A DNA stretch of 64,000 bases from Rostrohypoxylon terebratum (lineage: Eukaryota; Ascomycota; Sordariomycetes; Xylariales; Hypoxylaceae): NCBI GenBank assembly GCA_022497145.1, contig MU385881.1, forward strand, positions 1-64,000, given 5' to 3'. Positions 1 to 12,585 of the stretch are shown in pieces; position 1 is the first letter of the stretch; each line of letters starts with the position of its first letter. Position numbers and translations under genes: made by a program. Below the pieces are notes generated by a model. It was given only the letters and a program-made list of their open reading frames with translations, was not told the DNA's origin and ran no database searches.

Positions 1-2394
1 AAAGCACTCAAGCTCTCGCTGTGTTACAGCTACTTCTCAACGCCTGATCTTGTTGTATCTAATACACTGGCTTCAGGCAGTAGCTTCAACAGAATAAGAC
101 ATAAATCATAGAGTTCGAGTGTATGTTCTTTCCTGGATCCTAAGTCACTAGCTTCTTGTGTTTCATATACCTATATATAATGAAAATAAACACATGCGCT
201 TCTCTCTTTGGCATATCTACATTCCATACCTTCGTCGCAGGACCACTCGCTCAAAAGGAACCGATTCTGTCACTGATAAGAACGAGCACTGAGCGTACAA
301 AAGTTCAGTATAGATGGTTAGCTTCAACTACACTAAAGTTTTGGTAGTACCTATGGATACTGACACAGCTTGCAGGTACCTTGTCGTCGCTGGATACTGG
401 TAGCATTCGCAAGGCACATCGAGAACCCGGATAAACGAGCCGGATAAATATTAGAACCCTGCTTGCAGTGTAATTGTAGATCATTTCTTCTTTTTATTTC
501 TTTGCCTTTGTTGTCACAGCTCTTAATGCCCAATCGGTAGACCTTTGCGCCTACCACGTGGTGTTTGAGACTGAGCCCTGACAATATTACTTGAACACTC
601 TTGGATGACAACTTCAACACGACAGAAAAAGAAAAAGCGACCGAGAACCGGAGACAGTACAATGATGATACATCTCAGGGATGAGGAATTAATGGTTGGA
701 ATGTGTGAGAAAAATGGCAATACAGGCTGAATGATATCTTTTTTTTTCAACCCCCGATAAATCCGTAGTACAGCAGAAGGAAGCTCTAGTTCTTTTGGCT
801 TCTAGTTGAAGGAGGTGGATAGGGCAGGCATTGTGAATTGTTGCCCGTGGTCCAGTAAAAGAAGGTCAAAATATACCGTGATCAGAGCAAAATTAGACGC
901 ACGTGGTATCATAGTTACCAAAACCCGCAAGGGAGAACAACCAGCTCATCAAACCACCAAATAGGAACGGATCAAATATAGATCTAAGTATAAAAGGGAC
1001 TTGCGGATAGCAGTTTCTGGCAGAGCACCTTACGTTCTGTGGTAAATTCGTTGATGATGTCAGGCATAATTGTCTCTGGAAAATTGCAAACGAGCAATGT
1101 AGAGTGGCTCGTCCTGGCTGCAAGAACAGAACCAGAAAAACTACACTGGAGTGGGAATATATCAAGGGGTTTTCTGATAGATTATTTGGTAGATGATACC
1201 GGTCTGTTTACAAACCTCTATATCAAATACGAATGTCCTGGGAAATACTATCAATACTGGTAACTAGTCTGAACGTTTGTTGAAGTTTTCTTGATTCTCA
1301 AGATGCGTCGCTGTAGTCTGGTTCTAGACGGACACCTCCCTTATGATTGTATCATGAATATCCTCTAGGTAGCGAAGCCAGAAACAACCCTTTCTTCCGA
1401 CCGTCTGGGAACAGTCCCCCACTTCCCAACCCTTTCTGTTCCTCCTAGCCGTCTCGCCCGTCCCCACGCACCCGAGCACGTACCCCTATAAGTCATAGTG
1501 GTAAAAGCGCCTGCCCGCACAAACGTACAACTACTACGCATTGTGAGTAGGTTTAGAATTCGCTGTGACTACGGTCTGATCTTAGCTTTTGAGATGGCTG
1601 AGGTCGCCGACACACCTAGCTAAAACAAAACGTAGAGAGCGGGAGCGGTCAACAAACTCAGATTCTCATCCATGAATGTCACCCGAAGCCCTAGTCCTGT
1701 TTCTAACTCACCTGCCAGATAGACATTAAAGAGTGGAAACGCAAAAATAGCGACAACAGCACCGCCGAGCCTCCTACGTCATAGGTCGCGTATAGAACAA
1801 GGTTTCCGTGAGACTCGAGCAGTTCTCTCATGTCTCCATGATGTCACTTCCGGAAGCTTAAGCCAGAGATCGGGAAACTCAATTATCCATCCTCCCACGC
1901 GTTCGGGAATAGTACCTAGAGTTGAGAAGGTGCGTGCTAACCCCCGTCGACCAGTCAGAACCTAGGTAGTCATACTGTCTAGAAAAGGGGGGTAGCCATA
2001 AAAGATGAAATCCCCTTAAACAATTGAACAAAAAAAAATGATATCCATTCCCGGCATCAGAGTAGAGTCCCAAACATCGAATAATCTCACAACTCCCAGC
2101 CTAATGCGACAGGTCAGTTTATTACAAAATCGCTAAGTCTATATAATACAAGTGAGCCGTTCACACGCGTCATGTATCTCTTCGCGCCGGTACCTTTCTT
2201 TACGAAGCAATGTGTATGTGCGCCCGCGCAGGTTTCGTCCTGATCCGTTTCAAGTCCGTTCCGTTCCGTTGTATTTGAATACATTGTGTCTTTCTTTTGT
2301 CTTCAACGAGAATCGGCTTCATTATCTATGATATCCATGCTTTCATCTTCGTACGTGCTTCTTCCGTGGAAAGAAATTCTGGTGTTGGTTCCTC
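1..2394. other. Intergenic, no gene supported
   Basis: No reading frame here has a recognisable domain, a plausible start with splice signals, or coding-like composition. The short open frames (for example 893-1165 minus and 1039-1263 plus) overlap each other on opposite strands and look random. The last few hundred bases before 2395 are probably the 3' untranslated region of the Sec16 gene. I found no tRNA-like B box and no long repeat. Confidence 0.6.
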
Positions 2395-5300
2395 TTATTT
2401 GGCCATGACGTCGACGTAGCGACCTGATTTTCTACCCTTCTTGCCACCTCTCCTGACGGTTCCGGAGCCCGCCGCGCCGAGCAGATCGTCGATGCTACTA
2501 GCATTACTAAGGCTCGTAGCCGGCCTGCTGGGTGACGCGTTGATGGGTCCGCCCGGAGCACTACTAGTGCTCTGGTTCGAAACCGACCGCATCATCATCG
2601 GCGGTGCACCGGGAACTAAAAGGCTTTCAGTCGAAGCCTTGCTAATTAGGGCTGGAGAAGGTGTAAGTCGAGGAGGCCCGGCAGGAGGAGCGCTCAGTCC
2701 ACCAGGAGGGGAAGGAGCTGATGTAGCACCCGGTGGCGGGGGAGTTCCGGTACGGGATGCTGATCGCGGAGGTGGCGGTGTTGCCGTCTTAGCAGGAGTG
2801 TTCTCGGCTCCTGGTTTCTTGTTGACCCAGCGCTTGAGTTCTGGATCATACACGAAGCTGCTCGCCTCACCCAGTTTAGCTTTAATAGGCTTGTTGGCTT
2901 GGTCGAGTGACTCTTTCTTGGCGCCGCCACCGAACCACCCTCCGAAGCCCCAGCCTTTCTTGGCCGCCTTTGCTTCAGCAGCACGTTTTTCTAGAATGAT
3001 ATTAGCTTCGAGGTTCATAGTAATAATAGGTCCGTGAAAATGTTTACCTTCTTCCTCAGCAACCCTTCGGACCATCTCCTCATTTTCTCTATCCTTCTCC
3101 GCTTTGCTCTTTCCTTGCGCTCTCAAGCCAGGGATATCGTCATCGTCATCATCCATAAAACTCTTTTTCTTAGGTTTGGACTCTGCGTCGGAATCGCCGT
3201 CGTCGTTCGAAGGACCAGGCTCGTAGGATGGAGGTTCAAAGCTGGACGGTTGGAAAGAAGGTGGCTCATATCCACCTTGGAAGCCTTCTGTCTGCATGAC
3301 AGGCGTCTCAAAAGTCGACATAGATGGCGGTTCGTAGCCGTACGAAGATGGCTGATAACCTTGGTTCGAATTGGCATTTGCTGCAGCTTCCGGCTTCGTT
3401 TCAGCGGTAGGTGAGCTTTGTGGCTGAGACCCGTTGACATTTGGAGAGGCCTGTGCGGCGCCATACGGATCGTAACCGGGGAAAGAAATGCCGATCCCCG
3501 TGGGTTGCGGAACTGAATCCGATCCCCGAGAAGCCGGCGCATATGGCGAGGTCTGAGAAGCGACCGGTGCCGCAGGTTGATAACTGGAAGAAGGCGAGGA
3601 ATTCATTTGGGGAGCATAAGGATTTCCGTATGAAGACTGCATATCCGATCCTCGTCTTGGTGGTAAGTCTAAGGAGCTTCGGGTCATTTCGCCTGAAGTT
3701 CTCTCCATTGAAGATCTAGGTGCTGGGTTGTAAGAATCATTAGGTGTCATTGGTGCATATCGTGAAGCAGCTTTCGTAGCTGGAGCGGTGGGTGAGGGGC
3801 CGCCATTTCCATACGTCTCGAAGTTAGAGACCGATGGAGAACGGCTAATCGTAGGCGTCCCACCTGCGAGGCGGGCAAAAGGTCCAGATTCGGCACCTGC
3901 ATCACCCGACACGCCATTTCCAGCATTATCATCATCATCGCCAGCAACAAACTTGTTGAAGCGGCTCCACATGTTATTAGATACTTGATCCATCCTGGGC
4001 TTAGGGATCCACGAAGAAGATTCTTCCCTTGGTGCCTGTTTCAGTCTTTGCATAAGGTCGTCTAGGGCTGTCTCGAGAACTGGGTTGTAGTATGGTGATT
4101 TCTTCGTCTGCGCAATGATAGCGTTATAAATGCTTTCGCAGTACGCCAAGGCCTTGTCTCTGAATCCGTATTCGGCAAGAGTCATAGCATGTTGCAACTT
4201 GTACGCTGCCAAGTGTGAGCAGCTGTGGGCAGCATTCGAGCCTCCCGCAAGAGCCAGTCCGAATTCGTATACTTCGCTAAGCTGTAAGGCTTCTGTTTCC
4301 TTGGCAAATTGGTCAGCCTGGCGACGGTGATCAGCTCCGACGAGGACAAAGTTGACGTTGGGGTCGTCGAGGCCACCAAAGACAGCGGAATTCCTAGCGA
4401 ATATATAACAGATATGAGCAGCCTCCGCTCTTCCGTATCCAGAGAGAAGATTGCCAAGCGCCTTCAAAGCTTGTGCATCACCGAAGCTTCTATTGCTTAA
4501 TATCAAACCAAGTGTCTCACGCCATTTGTCTAATCCAGCCAACGCATCCTGTGACGCACCGATGGAAGCGGATGTCGACATGAGCTGAAGACCCGCTCGG
4601 GCATGAACGGGAACCAACTCATCCACAGACTCTTCGAAGTTTCCAGATAAAACACCGTAGAGCGCAGCGAGTGATTCATTTCCACGGCCAGGGTGGTTCA
4701 CCTCCTTCTTGATAAACTCTTGAGCAACCTTTTTATACAGGTCAGGACTCTTCATCGCGTTCGAGATAAGCATCGCGTGGCCCCAAAGCCTCTTGTCCAC
4801 CGCAGCCCAAACAGCCTTTTCTCGATCACCTGATAGTAGGTGATGTCTGATTTCTTCGATAACGGTAGAGTCTACCGCATCTGCCTGCATGCTGGTGGCT
4901 GTCGACGAAAGCCCAGTTAGATCAACCCCAGTAGAAATCGCAGATGCGAGTTCTGGGTTGTCCGTATCAAGGCCAGGAGTAATGACATCCCTAACAGCTT
5001 TATCTACCGTAGAGTTGCCTTCAAGAAGACCATCATTTTCCACAAATACTCGTAGAATTTTCCAGAGTAGTACTCTTTCGATGGCTCTCTTATCCTCATG
5101 CGAGACTGTCTGACGGAATGAAACGTTTGGAAGGCTCCCCTCGAGACCCTCAATACCAGCGGTAAGCCACGCCAATATTTCCTTCTTCTTTGACTTGCTC
5201 TTCAAAGGACCCGGGAATTTGGCTAAGCGTTCTTCTAACGGCTGGATATCCTTGATATGCTTAACCTTCACCTCGCCAGGACTACGCACGATCATCGGCA

Positions 5301-8262
5301 ATGCCTGACTTATGCCGTACCGGGGAACATCGGTAGGGAATGAGGTCACGAGCGTCCCTCCTACGCCCCAAGTGATTACCGGTACGCCTCGCCATCTCTG
5401 TAACGGATCTAGTTCTCGGCCATCGGTCGGTGGAACAAGATTTAGATGCTGAGACATCCCACGAGCCCTGACAACGGGCGCAGCTCCGTTTACTCCTGGC
5501 ACCTCACGTGGGCCCGTGCCTTGTACAGAAGAGGGTCGAGGAATGGATTCGACAGACTTTCCATTAGATCGGCTGCCATAAACCGCACCGGGTGACTGGG
5601 TCTGCGGACGCGGCGGTGGCACAAAGCTAACTTCCTTGTGCTGCGCAATAGGAGGCGAAAGAGGAACATAACTCGATGCTGAGCGTTTGGGAGGCGAAAC
5701 GGCGCTGAATGCCGGAGAACTAACAGGAGGCGGAGTCTGTAAAGCCTGCCCCGGGTTATAAGACGAAGTCTTAGGGGCTGTGGGTGGAGACCTCAACAAA
5801 GACGGTTCCTCTTCAACTTCTTGCGTTGGAGGCAATGAAGGCACCCTAGTGAGGCGAGGCTCATATTGAGATGAGCTGTTTCGACTTAGAGATGGGATAT
5901 CGCCATTAGGACTCTGGATCGTCTTATCATGTGACGCTTCGAAGTGAGAATGGGCAAGTGGGCTAGAAGTTCGTGGCTGATGCGCAAGAACTGGAGGCGG
6001 CACAGCAGCATATCCGCCACTCGACGAGCGAACGCTAGAAGGCGCAGGTGAGTAACGACTGGCAGCTGGCGGGGGATGTATTCCGTTCACAGCCAGCTGA
6101 GCTGGCGCTGGAGAATATCTCGATGCCGCAGCTGGTGGGGCAATCGGCTTAGGAGGCGCTTGCGACTGTAAAGCGGCATAAGGATTAGGACGTTCTGAAG
6201 AAACCAATCCGGTCGCCTGCAGCTGAGGAGACTGTGGCGGGGGTGGCGTCTGCACAGAAGCCGGAGGTCCGTGAAGGGGCCCCTGAGGAGGACCTTGGAA
6301 CTGGCCGTATGGGCTTTGCTGTGGCGGAGAAAGAGGGTTGCTGTGCCTCGAAGCAAGCCGCGGTTTCGACGTCATGGGTAGATCTTCGAAAAAACCACCC
6401 TTCGACTTCAACTGAGGTGTCGACTTTTGGGATGGCGGTAGCGGATGTTGATTTGAATGGCTTGAGCTAGGAGGTGATAGGCTTGCGCTTGAGACTCCAG
6501 ATGGTGGTGGTTGATAATTCATGCTCGCGCTCCGTGGAGGGCCGCTCGGCGGTGCTAAAGTAGAAGACGACTGAGCTGCCCTCGGGAGCTGTTGCAAGCT
6601 AATCCGCTTCTTCGGCGGTTTAACCACCTCCATCGGTAAATCATACGGAGAAGTGTACCCGCCCTTGGACTTATCGGCAAAACTTTGAGCTTTAGATATA
6701 GTAGGTTTCGGAGGAGGCTGTCCATATCCACCCATCGCTGGGGGAGGGGCAGTAACCGAAGGAGCATAAGAGGGATATTGTGGTTGCATTTGGGACACGG
6801 CTGGTGTGGGCATGTAATGATTCGTAGCTGGTTGCGCAGAATATTGTAAGTTATCAGGAGTATACCTCCCATTTATGCTGGTTGGGTGAGGTTGTGGAGT
6901 CATGTTATTAGGTTGAGTTGTAGAAAATGCAGGCATCGCTGGCGTCTCCTCCGTTGTCTCTTCCAAAAATCCTTCGTCATCACTTCCGAAGATATCCGCC
7001 GGGTCGAGCTCTCTAGATTCGTTTATCGAGTCTAAGAAGTCGTCGTCATCGTCGTCGAAAGCAGCCGCCCACTTTGCGTCGATATCAGTGGTACCTGGCT
7101 CAGCACTTGATTCTTCTGCCTGTTGGGGCTGAGACTGGGGTTGGGAATCATCGTTTATAGTATCCTGAGATGGCGCCTCTGGTATCACCGGTGTTTTCGG
7201 CGCGGAACTATCGATCGGAGTATGAACCTCTGAGTCTATAACATCATCGCCCATTGCCATAGTCGTAGACTTCCTATGTAAAGTCCGGTCAAAAGCGCCG
7301 TCTGCTTCTAGTTGAGAATCTCCGTTACTAACTTGGCTGAAGAAGTCGTCTCCTTCTGTGGCATCATCTTGCGCAAAAGCATCTCTAGGATTCGAGCGAT
7401 GAGGTGCACTATGTCCTTCTGGGACTGTGACATGCTCTTCATTTTGCGTGTTTTGCGGGATAAGCGGAAGGCCTTCCTCGAACCGAGCATCCGATTCCTC
7501 CTCTCCGGCACCTACGAGATCTCCTCCGACGTATTGTTGGAACGAGCCGTCAGCCGGGCTGTATTCTTCGACGGCGTGGTGTTGGGCGAAAGTGTTTAGA
7601 TAATCGGGTTGTGCGATCGAATCGGTATAAGAATCGTCCCTTTCCAAACCTTGAATGATATCTTGAACTTGAGTAGAGGAAGGAGGTTGATCTATATGTT
7701 CCTCGGTCGCATCGTCCCTTTGTGGCACAGGAGGGAATGAGTTTGTCCTATCATTGGAAGGCATGAATTTGAATGGGTCTGTATCTGTTCGCTGCAGGTT
7801 CCACTCGGTGTCCTCGTCATCGTTGAAGCTTACTTCGTGGGACACGGTACGCGCAAACGAGATTCTGCTAGAATGTTTGGGCGTGTTGCTCGTTGGTACG
7901 GGTTCTGGTTGGGCAATGTCGCGCTGGTAACTGGATTCGAAAGGTTCATCGCCCTGTGGCGCTGGTTGCGCTGGAGCAGGCGACGGGTCCGACAGGTCCC
8001 ACGCGGCAGTACCGGCGTCATCATTATCGAATTGGTCGAGAAATGCGGCGTCATTCATAGGCTGAGCGTGAGATCCTTCCTCTACCATATCCGTATTTGG
8101 TATGTTTTGACTTGAATGTTCCGTAGCCTGTTCCTCGACGGTCTCTACTGGCTGGTTTCGTGGCTCGTCGGGCTGTGTTGTTGTTGTTTGGTGTGTTTGG
8201 TCGTCGTCGTTATTAGAGAGCGGCATCTTGGCTGGATGCCACGTCGCACTTTGGGTATCCAT
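2395..8262 (-). CDS. COPII coat assembly protein Sec16
   Basis: Single-exon gene of 1955 codons. Sec16 marks ER exit sites and scaffolds assembly of the COPII coat by binding Sec23, Sec24 and Sec13. The N-terminal half is disordered, with acidic stretches and many Pro/Ser/Gln-rich segments. The central conserved domain lies at about residues 930-1010 (GRELDPLQRWRGVPVITWG). The helical ACE1-type domain that pairs with Sec13 follows at about residues 1110-1450 (HHLLSGDREKAVWAAVDKRLWG). The C terminus is again low complexity, with a conserved KKGWGFGGWFGGG patch. The frame stays open 31 codons upstream, but those codons contain no ATG; the first is at 8262 (MDTQSATWHP), which resembles the start of fungal Sec16 proteins. 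Recognition is by architecture and conserved blocks and is firm; the exact edges of the disordered parts are not. Confidence 0.95.
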   Translation of the reverse strand: MDTQSATWHPAKMPLSNNDDDQTHQTTTTQPDEPRNQPVETVEEQATEHSSQNIPNTDMVEEGSHAQPMNDAAFLDQFDNDDAGTAAWDLSDPSPAPAQPAPQGDEPFESSYQRDIAQPEPVPTSNTPKHSSRISFARTVSHEVSFNDDEDTEWNLQRTDTDPFKFMPSNDRTNSFPPVPQRDDATEEHIDQPPSSTQVQDIIQGLERDDSYTDSIAQPDYLNTFAQHHAVEEYSPADGSFQQYVGGDLVGAGEEESDARFEEGLPLIPQNTQNEEHVTVPEGHSAPHRSNPRDAFAQDDATEGDDFFSQVSNGDSQLEADGAFDRTLHRKSTTMAMGDDVIDSEVHTPIDSSAPKTPVIPEAPSQDTINDDSQPQSQPQQAEESSAEPGTTDIDAKWAAAFDDDDDDFLDSINESRELDPADIFGSDDEGFLEETTEETPAMPAFSTTQPNNMTPQPHPTSINGRYTPDNLQYSAQPATNHYMPTPAVSQMQPQYPSYAPSVTAPPPAMGGYGQPPPKPTISKAQSFADKSKGGYTSPYDLPMEVVKPPKKRISLQQLPRAAQSSSTLAPPSGPPRSASMNYQPPPSGVSSASLSPPSSSHSNQHPLPPSQKSTPQLKSKGGFFEDLPMTSKPRLASRHSNPLSPPQQSPYGQFQGPPQGPLHGPPASVQTPPPPQSPQLQATGLVSSERPNPYAALQSQAPPKPIAPPAAASRYSPAPAQLAVNGIHPPPAASRYSPAPSSVRSSSGGYAAVPPPVLAHQPRTSSPLAHSHFEASHDKTIQSPNGDIPSLSRNSSSQYEPRLTRVPSLPPTQEVEEEPSLLRSPPTAPKTSSYNPGQALQTPPPVSSPAFSAVSPPKRSASSYVPLSPPIAQHKEVSFVPPPRPQTQSPGAVYGSRSNGKSVESIPRPSSVQGTGPREVPGVNGAAPVVRARGMSQHLNLVPPTDGRELDPLQRWRGVPVITWGVGGTLVTSFPTDVPRYGISQALPMIVRSPGEVKVKHIKDIQPLEERLAKFPGPLKSKSKKKEILAWLTAGIEGLEGSLPNVSFRQTVSHEDKRAIERVLLWKILRVFVENDGLLEGNSTVDKAVRDVITPGLDTDNPELASAISTGVDLTGLSSTATSMQADAVDSTVIEEIRHHLLSGDREKAVWAAVDKRLWGHAMLISNAMKSPDLYKKVAQEFIKKEVNHPGRGNESLAALYGVLSGNFEESVDELVPVHARAGLQLMSTSASIGASQDALAGLDKWRETLGLILSNRSFGDAQALKALGNLLSGYGRAEAAHICYIFARNSAVFGGLDDPNVNFVLVGADHRRQADQFAKETEALQLSEVYEFGLALAGGSNAAHSCSHLAAYKLQHAMTLAEYGFRDKALAYCESIYNAIIAQTKKSPYYNPVLETALDDLMQRLKQAPREESSSWIPKPRMDQVSNNMWSRFNKFVAGDDDDNAGNGVSGDAGAESGPFARLAGGTPTISRSPSVSNFETYGNGGPSPTAPATKAASRYAPMTPNDSYNPAPRSSMERTSGEMTRSSLDLPPRRGSDMQSSYGNPYAPQMNSSPSSSYQPAAPVASQTSPYAPASRGSDSVPQPTGIGISFPGYDPYGAAQASPNVNGSQPQSSPTAETKPEAAANANSNQGYQPSSYGYEPPSMSTFETPVMQTEGFQGGYEPPSFQPSSFEPPSYEPGPSNDDGDSDAESKPKKKSFMDDDDDDIPGLRAQGKSKAEKDRENEEMVRRVAEEEGKHFHGPIITMNLEANIILEKRAAEAKAAKKGWGFGGWFGGGAKKESLDQANKPIKAKLGEASSFVYDPELKRWVNKKPGAENTPAKTATPPPPRSASRTGTPPPPGATSAPSPPGGLSAPPAGPPRLTPSPALISKASTESLLVPGAPPMMMRSVSNQSTSSAPGGPINASPSRPATSLSNASSIDDLLGAAGSGTVRRGGKKGRKSGRYVDVMAK

Positions 8263-9955
8263 CTCCGAGTACAATTTATGGTGAATTAGGCAATCATCGA
8301 AATGGACAGGACCCCGGAAGTAGGAATAAGAAATGGTACTGTTAGATCGGGACACGTTAGTCTGGTGGTTATACGATGTTATGGTCTCATAGAGGCAGCT
8401 ATAGACGAGATCGCATGCCAGACATTGGCTGATCTGTAGTTCGTATCGGTATGGATAGGTTGGCTAGGTGGTTAGGTGTGTTGTTAGGTATGGTTATAGG
8501 GGCAGCGCGCGTGCATTAACGGTCTTTACACCTAAGACCTAAGCACGTAGGCACGTAATGGCACGTAATAGCCGTCCAAGGGATTTGAATGAATCGCATC
8601 CAAAAAAAAAGTAAAATGCCAGGGCTCGACTCACTTATACAAAAACAACTAATAAGGTAGTAACTCTGGTCTCTTTTTTTGTTACAGGCAAAAATCCATT
8701 ATCGGTTTAGAAGAGCAATTGCATGCTACATAGTATGCTTCTCGAGAAAAGATATGAACATTGAAGTTTTGGGAAATTGGCAAGAGAAAAATGAAAGTTG
8801 AGGCAAAGTGGCAGATCCACCACAGTACACCACAGTACACTGTACAAATTGATGTACTCTTTTTGGGATCGTCCGTTGATACACTGGATACACTGGACCT
8901 TCCAACCCTTGTAAACCTTGTAACCCATGTTATCATGCATCGCACAAGATACGCTAGTGACATTGTAGTTTAGCGGCCGAACAAAATAAATGACATAACA
9001 ACGATGGAATATCTAGAACATTTGGAGGCAGCATCGAACGCTTGAAGACAGCTTGTCCCTACCTCCTCCAGCTCCTCGTTCCCTTAACAGCTAGATCCCA
9101 TATGGGATATTAACCGACAACTCATCGCATGCCGAATATTGTCCTAATTAATTGAATATTTCGATATTATGTTCGGATTATACACAGGCTATCATACGAC
9201 TTCAAATATTGACCCTAAGAGCATATCTGTCATTATCAATGTCAATAATGTTTATGCCGGGTTATGTCATAATAGTAATAGAACAATTGACCTCGGATAC
9301 TAATACACGATACATTATGTACATAAAATACAAATGCACGTACCATTGGTCCAGACTCCATTGCATTATCTATATGTAGGTACATACGAGTACATGTACC
9401 TCTTTACACTAGAAGATGTGCACAGTCCGTTTCTCCAACTCCTTGCTTCTTCCTTCCCCTTCTACCAATTCCGAGTGACAAAAAAATGATAGCATCTCCA
9501 GTGGATCTCACCGAGCTGTAGAAGCCCTGCATGATTATTTTTAGGTTAGGTAGGTACCCTTTAGGTTCGCTAGTTCGCTCCGAACTCCGCACAGCTCAGG
9601 GCAAGTGCGGCGTGCCACTTCTCTAAGACTTAAGTACCAGATCTGCGGTTCCTCTCAAATGTCTCAAATGGAAAGATTATCATCCTCGCTGTCCCTAATC
9701 GCTCATCTCTCATCTCTCATCACCCACATCACCTTAAACTTGTCCGAGCAGCATCAGATTCGGGTTGGGATCGTATGAGGTGCATAACTCCTGAGAAGCT
9801 TCGCTGATCCGTAGACATGTATTAGACTTCATAATTCGTCATAATTCATAAGTTTATATATATCACCACAGCCCCCTTTAACAACTCAACAGCTCCATCT
9901 AATACTACCCCTTCAGCCCCTTAAGCCTTAAGGCCAGCAAGGCTTCCCGAGTCCA
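8263..9955. other. Intergenic, no gene supported
   Basis: About 1.7 kb between the Sec16 start and the end of the next minus-strand gene. The part nearest 8263 should hold the Sec16 promoter and 5' UTR. Around 8820-8895 there are short direct repeats (CCACAGTACA and ATACACTGGA, two copies each). The open frames there are overlapping and shorter than 95 codons, with no recognisable protein. Near 9540-9560 there is a run of TAGGTTAGGTAGGTACC typical of intergenic DNA in this window. Confidence 0.55.
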
Positions 9956-11505
9956 CTACGACCCGTAACTGTGCTTCAGAAAGATATCCGCCCTCGCACG
10001 GTTTATAGCAGGAGCCGCACTACGCTTAGCGATCTTCCTGAGCCTCTCCGCACCCGTCTCATAGTAAGCCGGGATTCCTGTTTGCGAAAAGGGGCTTCCT
10101 TCTCTAATCATCTTCGCCAGGCCCTTGGCGCATAGAAGCACATTAGGCATCCCGTGTCCGTTAAATCCGGCGCAGATGTACAGCCCCGGCTTCGAGGACA
10201 CGGGTCCGACATGCGGTACATCATCCGCTGAGTACTGCGATGTTCTCAGTTCAAGTATTCAGATGATGTTTATATACCTAGTAGAAAAGAAAGCAGAAGT
10301 ACTCACACCCATAATTCCCGTCCACACACTACTCGTCTGCACCTCTTTCCCCTCCCACCCAACAAGCGCCTTACCCGGCCAAGCTGGAAAATACGGCACC
10401 GCGGGCTCGATCAGCGTCGAATCATCGTAATTTCTGTACCATAGATCCCTCCTCTGGTCATTAAACGTAGTCTTCGCGCCCCCAATAATCAAACTCCCGT
10501 CCGGTCTCGCTCCGTAGTAGCAATCGACCGTAGCCGGACTCTTAATCTCAACTGCTAGCGATCCGAGCTTCACATCCGATAGCGTCTGTGACTTCGGCAC
10601 AACTCTGCATACAGTGCCCCGCGCGGGATAAATAGCGTCATCGTACTCGGGCAGCAGACCACTGGTATACGCATTCGTCGCAAAGATGACCTTCTTCGCC
10701 TTGATAACGCCCCGAGCTGTCTTCAACAACCAGCACCCCTCCCCATCCGGCGCACCAGATACTGCGTAAACGGGCGTGTGCGTCTGCAGATTAACGCCCT
10801 TCGCCACCGCGCCAGCCAAGATATGCATAACCAGTTTATACGGCCAGATCGTATGAGCCGAGTACGTAAACGCGAGCTTCGCATCTCTCACCCCGGTAAC
10901 CCGTTCTGCGTCATCGGGGCCGTGGTACGTGACGCTTCTCAAGGTAGGACAGTCCAGCCGCACCATCACATCCCACAATTTCTTGATCTTGACGGCTTCG
11001 GCCTGGTCCACGAACGTGTCCGCCGTTGTCACTGGCTGCAAGTCGCACGCTATGTTCTCTTCCGCGACGAGAGCAACCACGGCTTCTTCGTTCGCGACTT
11101 CGAAGAGGGCGACGGAGTTAGCGGCCTTGAGACCAACTTCTTGCATCCGCGCTGCCAGGCTGACGAAGAGGTCTGGTCGGAGATGGCCGCCTACATAGGT
11201 GATCAGTTATAGATACTCTCTGTATGTATCTGCGTACGTATACTAAACGACTCACCATTCCTACCCGTAGCCCCGGAGCAAGCTTCCCTGGCCTCTAAGA
11301 TGGTAATACTCGGTTTTGCCGAAGACGAAGGACCCGAATCCTCGAGTAGATACTTCGCCAGCGCCGCGCCCGCGAACCCGGCCCCGATGATGACAATATC
11401 CTGCTTCTGCGGGAGCTCCGAGGTGCTGCGGTGCGAGTCCAGCTCGTGCAACTCCGTCCGCCAGTACGGAACGGTAGCGTTCGGGACGGGGTAGGGTCTA
11501 GCCAT
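9956..11505 (-). CDS. FAD-dependent oxidoreductase, DAO family
   Basis: Three exons: 11505-11256, 11190-10307 and 10234-9956, giving 470 residues with phases that join cleanly. The intron donors read GTGAGT. The N terminus has the Rossmann FAD-binding signature IVIIGAGFAGAALAKYL at about residues 37-53. It is followed by the ARE.CSGATGRNGGHLRPD block typical of D-amino-acid-oxidase-fold (PF01266) enzymes, which spans the first splice junction. The C-terminal FAD contact GFNGHGMPN is in the last exon. Fungal proteins of this type resemble gamma-glutamylputrescine oxidase and other amine oxidases, but the substrate cannot be read from sequence. No signal peptide or membrane segment is visible, so a cytosolic or peroxisomal enzyme is likely. 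The last residues are YGS, which is not a clear peroxisomal PTS1. The family is firm, the substrate unknown. Confidence 0.85.
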
Positions 11506-12585
11506 TTTTGTCTTTTGTCCAAGGTATGAGAGAATCGACTATTAACTAGTAGTATTAAGTTTAGATTTAAGGTCTTACGACCTGGAATTTAACTAGTTGC
11601 TCGCTTGTTTGTTTTGATCCAATTCCATACTATCGCTGTATCCCGGAGGCCTGCTGTTATATAGGATATCGCCCGATTGAATAGGTAATACTCCGAACCA
11701 AGGAACAATACTCGATTGGAGCGGGTGAGTCACTTTTCTCTCAATTTCTCAATCTCCCAACTTCCCAACCACCGTCGTCAGCGAATGCGTAGTATAATTG
11801 TGTATACCAAGCCAGATAATCCTATTCTGGAGATTCCTATAGGGCTGGATACGGCCCGCCTTGTACCCTACGAGGTAGTGTATGCGGCCTGGTACGCGAG
11901 CTGCCTATGTAGGATAGAATCGACAATATTCGCGATGTCGGATTCTATAGCGGTCGTCAGCGACGGCATAGTCCTATCCCGATTTCGAGTGACCGCTGAT
12001 AGATAGACGCGAATTTCATATACATGTGTGCAGCCTAGCCGGGTAATACATGCATCGATTGAGTCTTATACTCCCCTTTCAGCCAACCACAAGCATCTAA
12101 ATGTGACTGCCTGCTATGACGGGGGCATATAGTCGACGATAACAATCTGATATCCCGCCCTACCCCAATTCAATTACTCATGCTATACCCGACCGCTTCT
12201 TCAGCCTTATCCCACCCTATACCGAAAGCAAGATTCGTCTATGCGACGTTGCAGGAGAAAGCGGTTCAAATGGAGCCTCAATTGCATCGCCCGCACCCGA
12301 TGACGCGGCGTGCGGCTAAAACCCACCTAGAAGCATGGTTTTACTTTCTAGAAACGATTGCAGCCTGGTGTACCTCGGCCATGAAGTAAATGTGAATTAT
12401 AGTAGACCAAAATCATTGATTGAGTTGTAATGCCTAAGCGTAGAGCTCCTCTCAAGCACATATGTCCTGTCCTGTATGCCATAACGCCATGCTCAATGAC
12501 GACTTCTATCCGATAAGTCGATAATCAAGTAATATCCCCAACGCCAGTCCCCATGCAACCATCAAACCCCCCTCACCACCAGACC
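11506..12585. other. Intergenic, no gene supported
   Basis: About 1.1 kb between the 3' end of the Kin17 gene (12586) and the start of the FAD oxidoreductase (11505). It should include the oxidoreductase promoter and the Kin17 3' UTR. Two short plus-strand frames (11716-12006 and 12180-12389) have no recognisable domain and no supporting splice structure, so I do not call them genes. Confidence 0.55.

Noticed and set aside
2441..3037. 198-codon plus-strand open frame
   Set aside because: It lies entirely opposite the C-terminal part of Sec16; low-complexity shadow with no independent support.
11716..12389. Two plus-strand open frames of 96 and 69 codons
   Set aside because: No domain, no splice support, and no similarity that I recognise.
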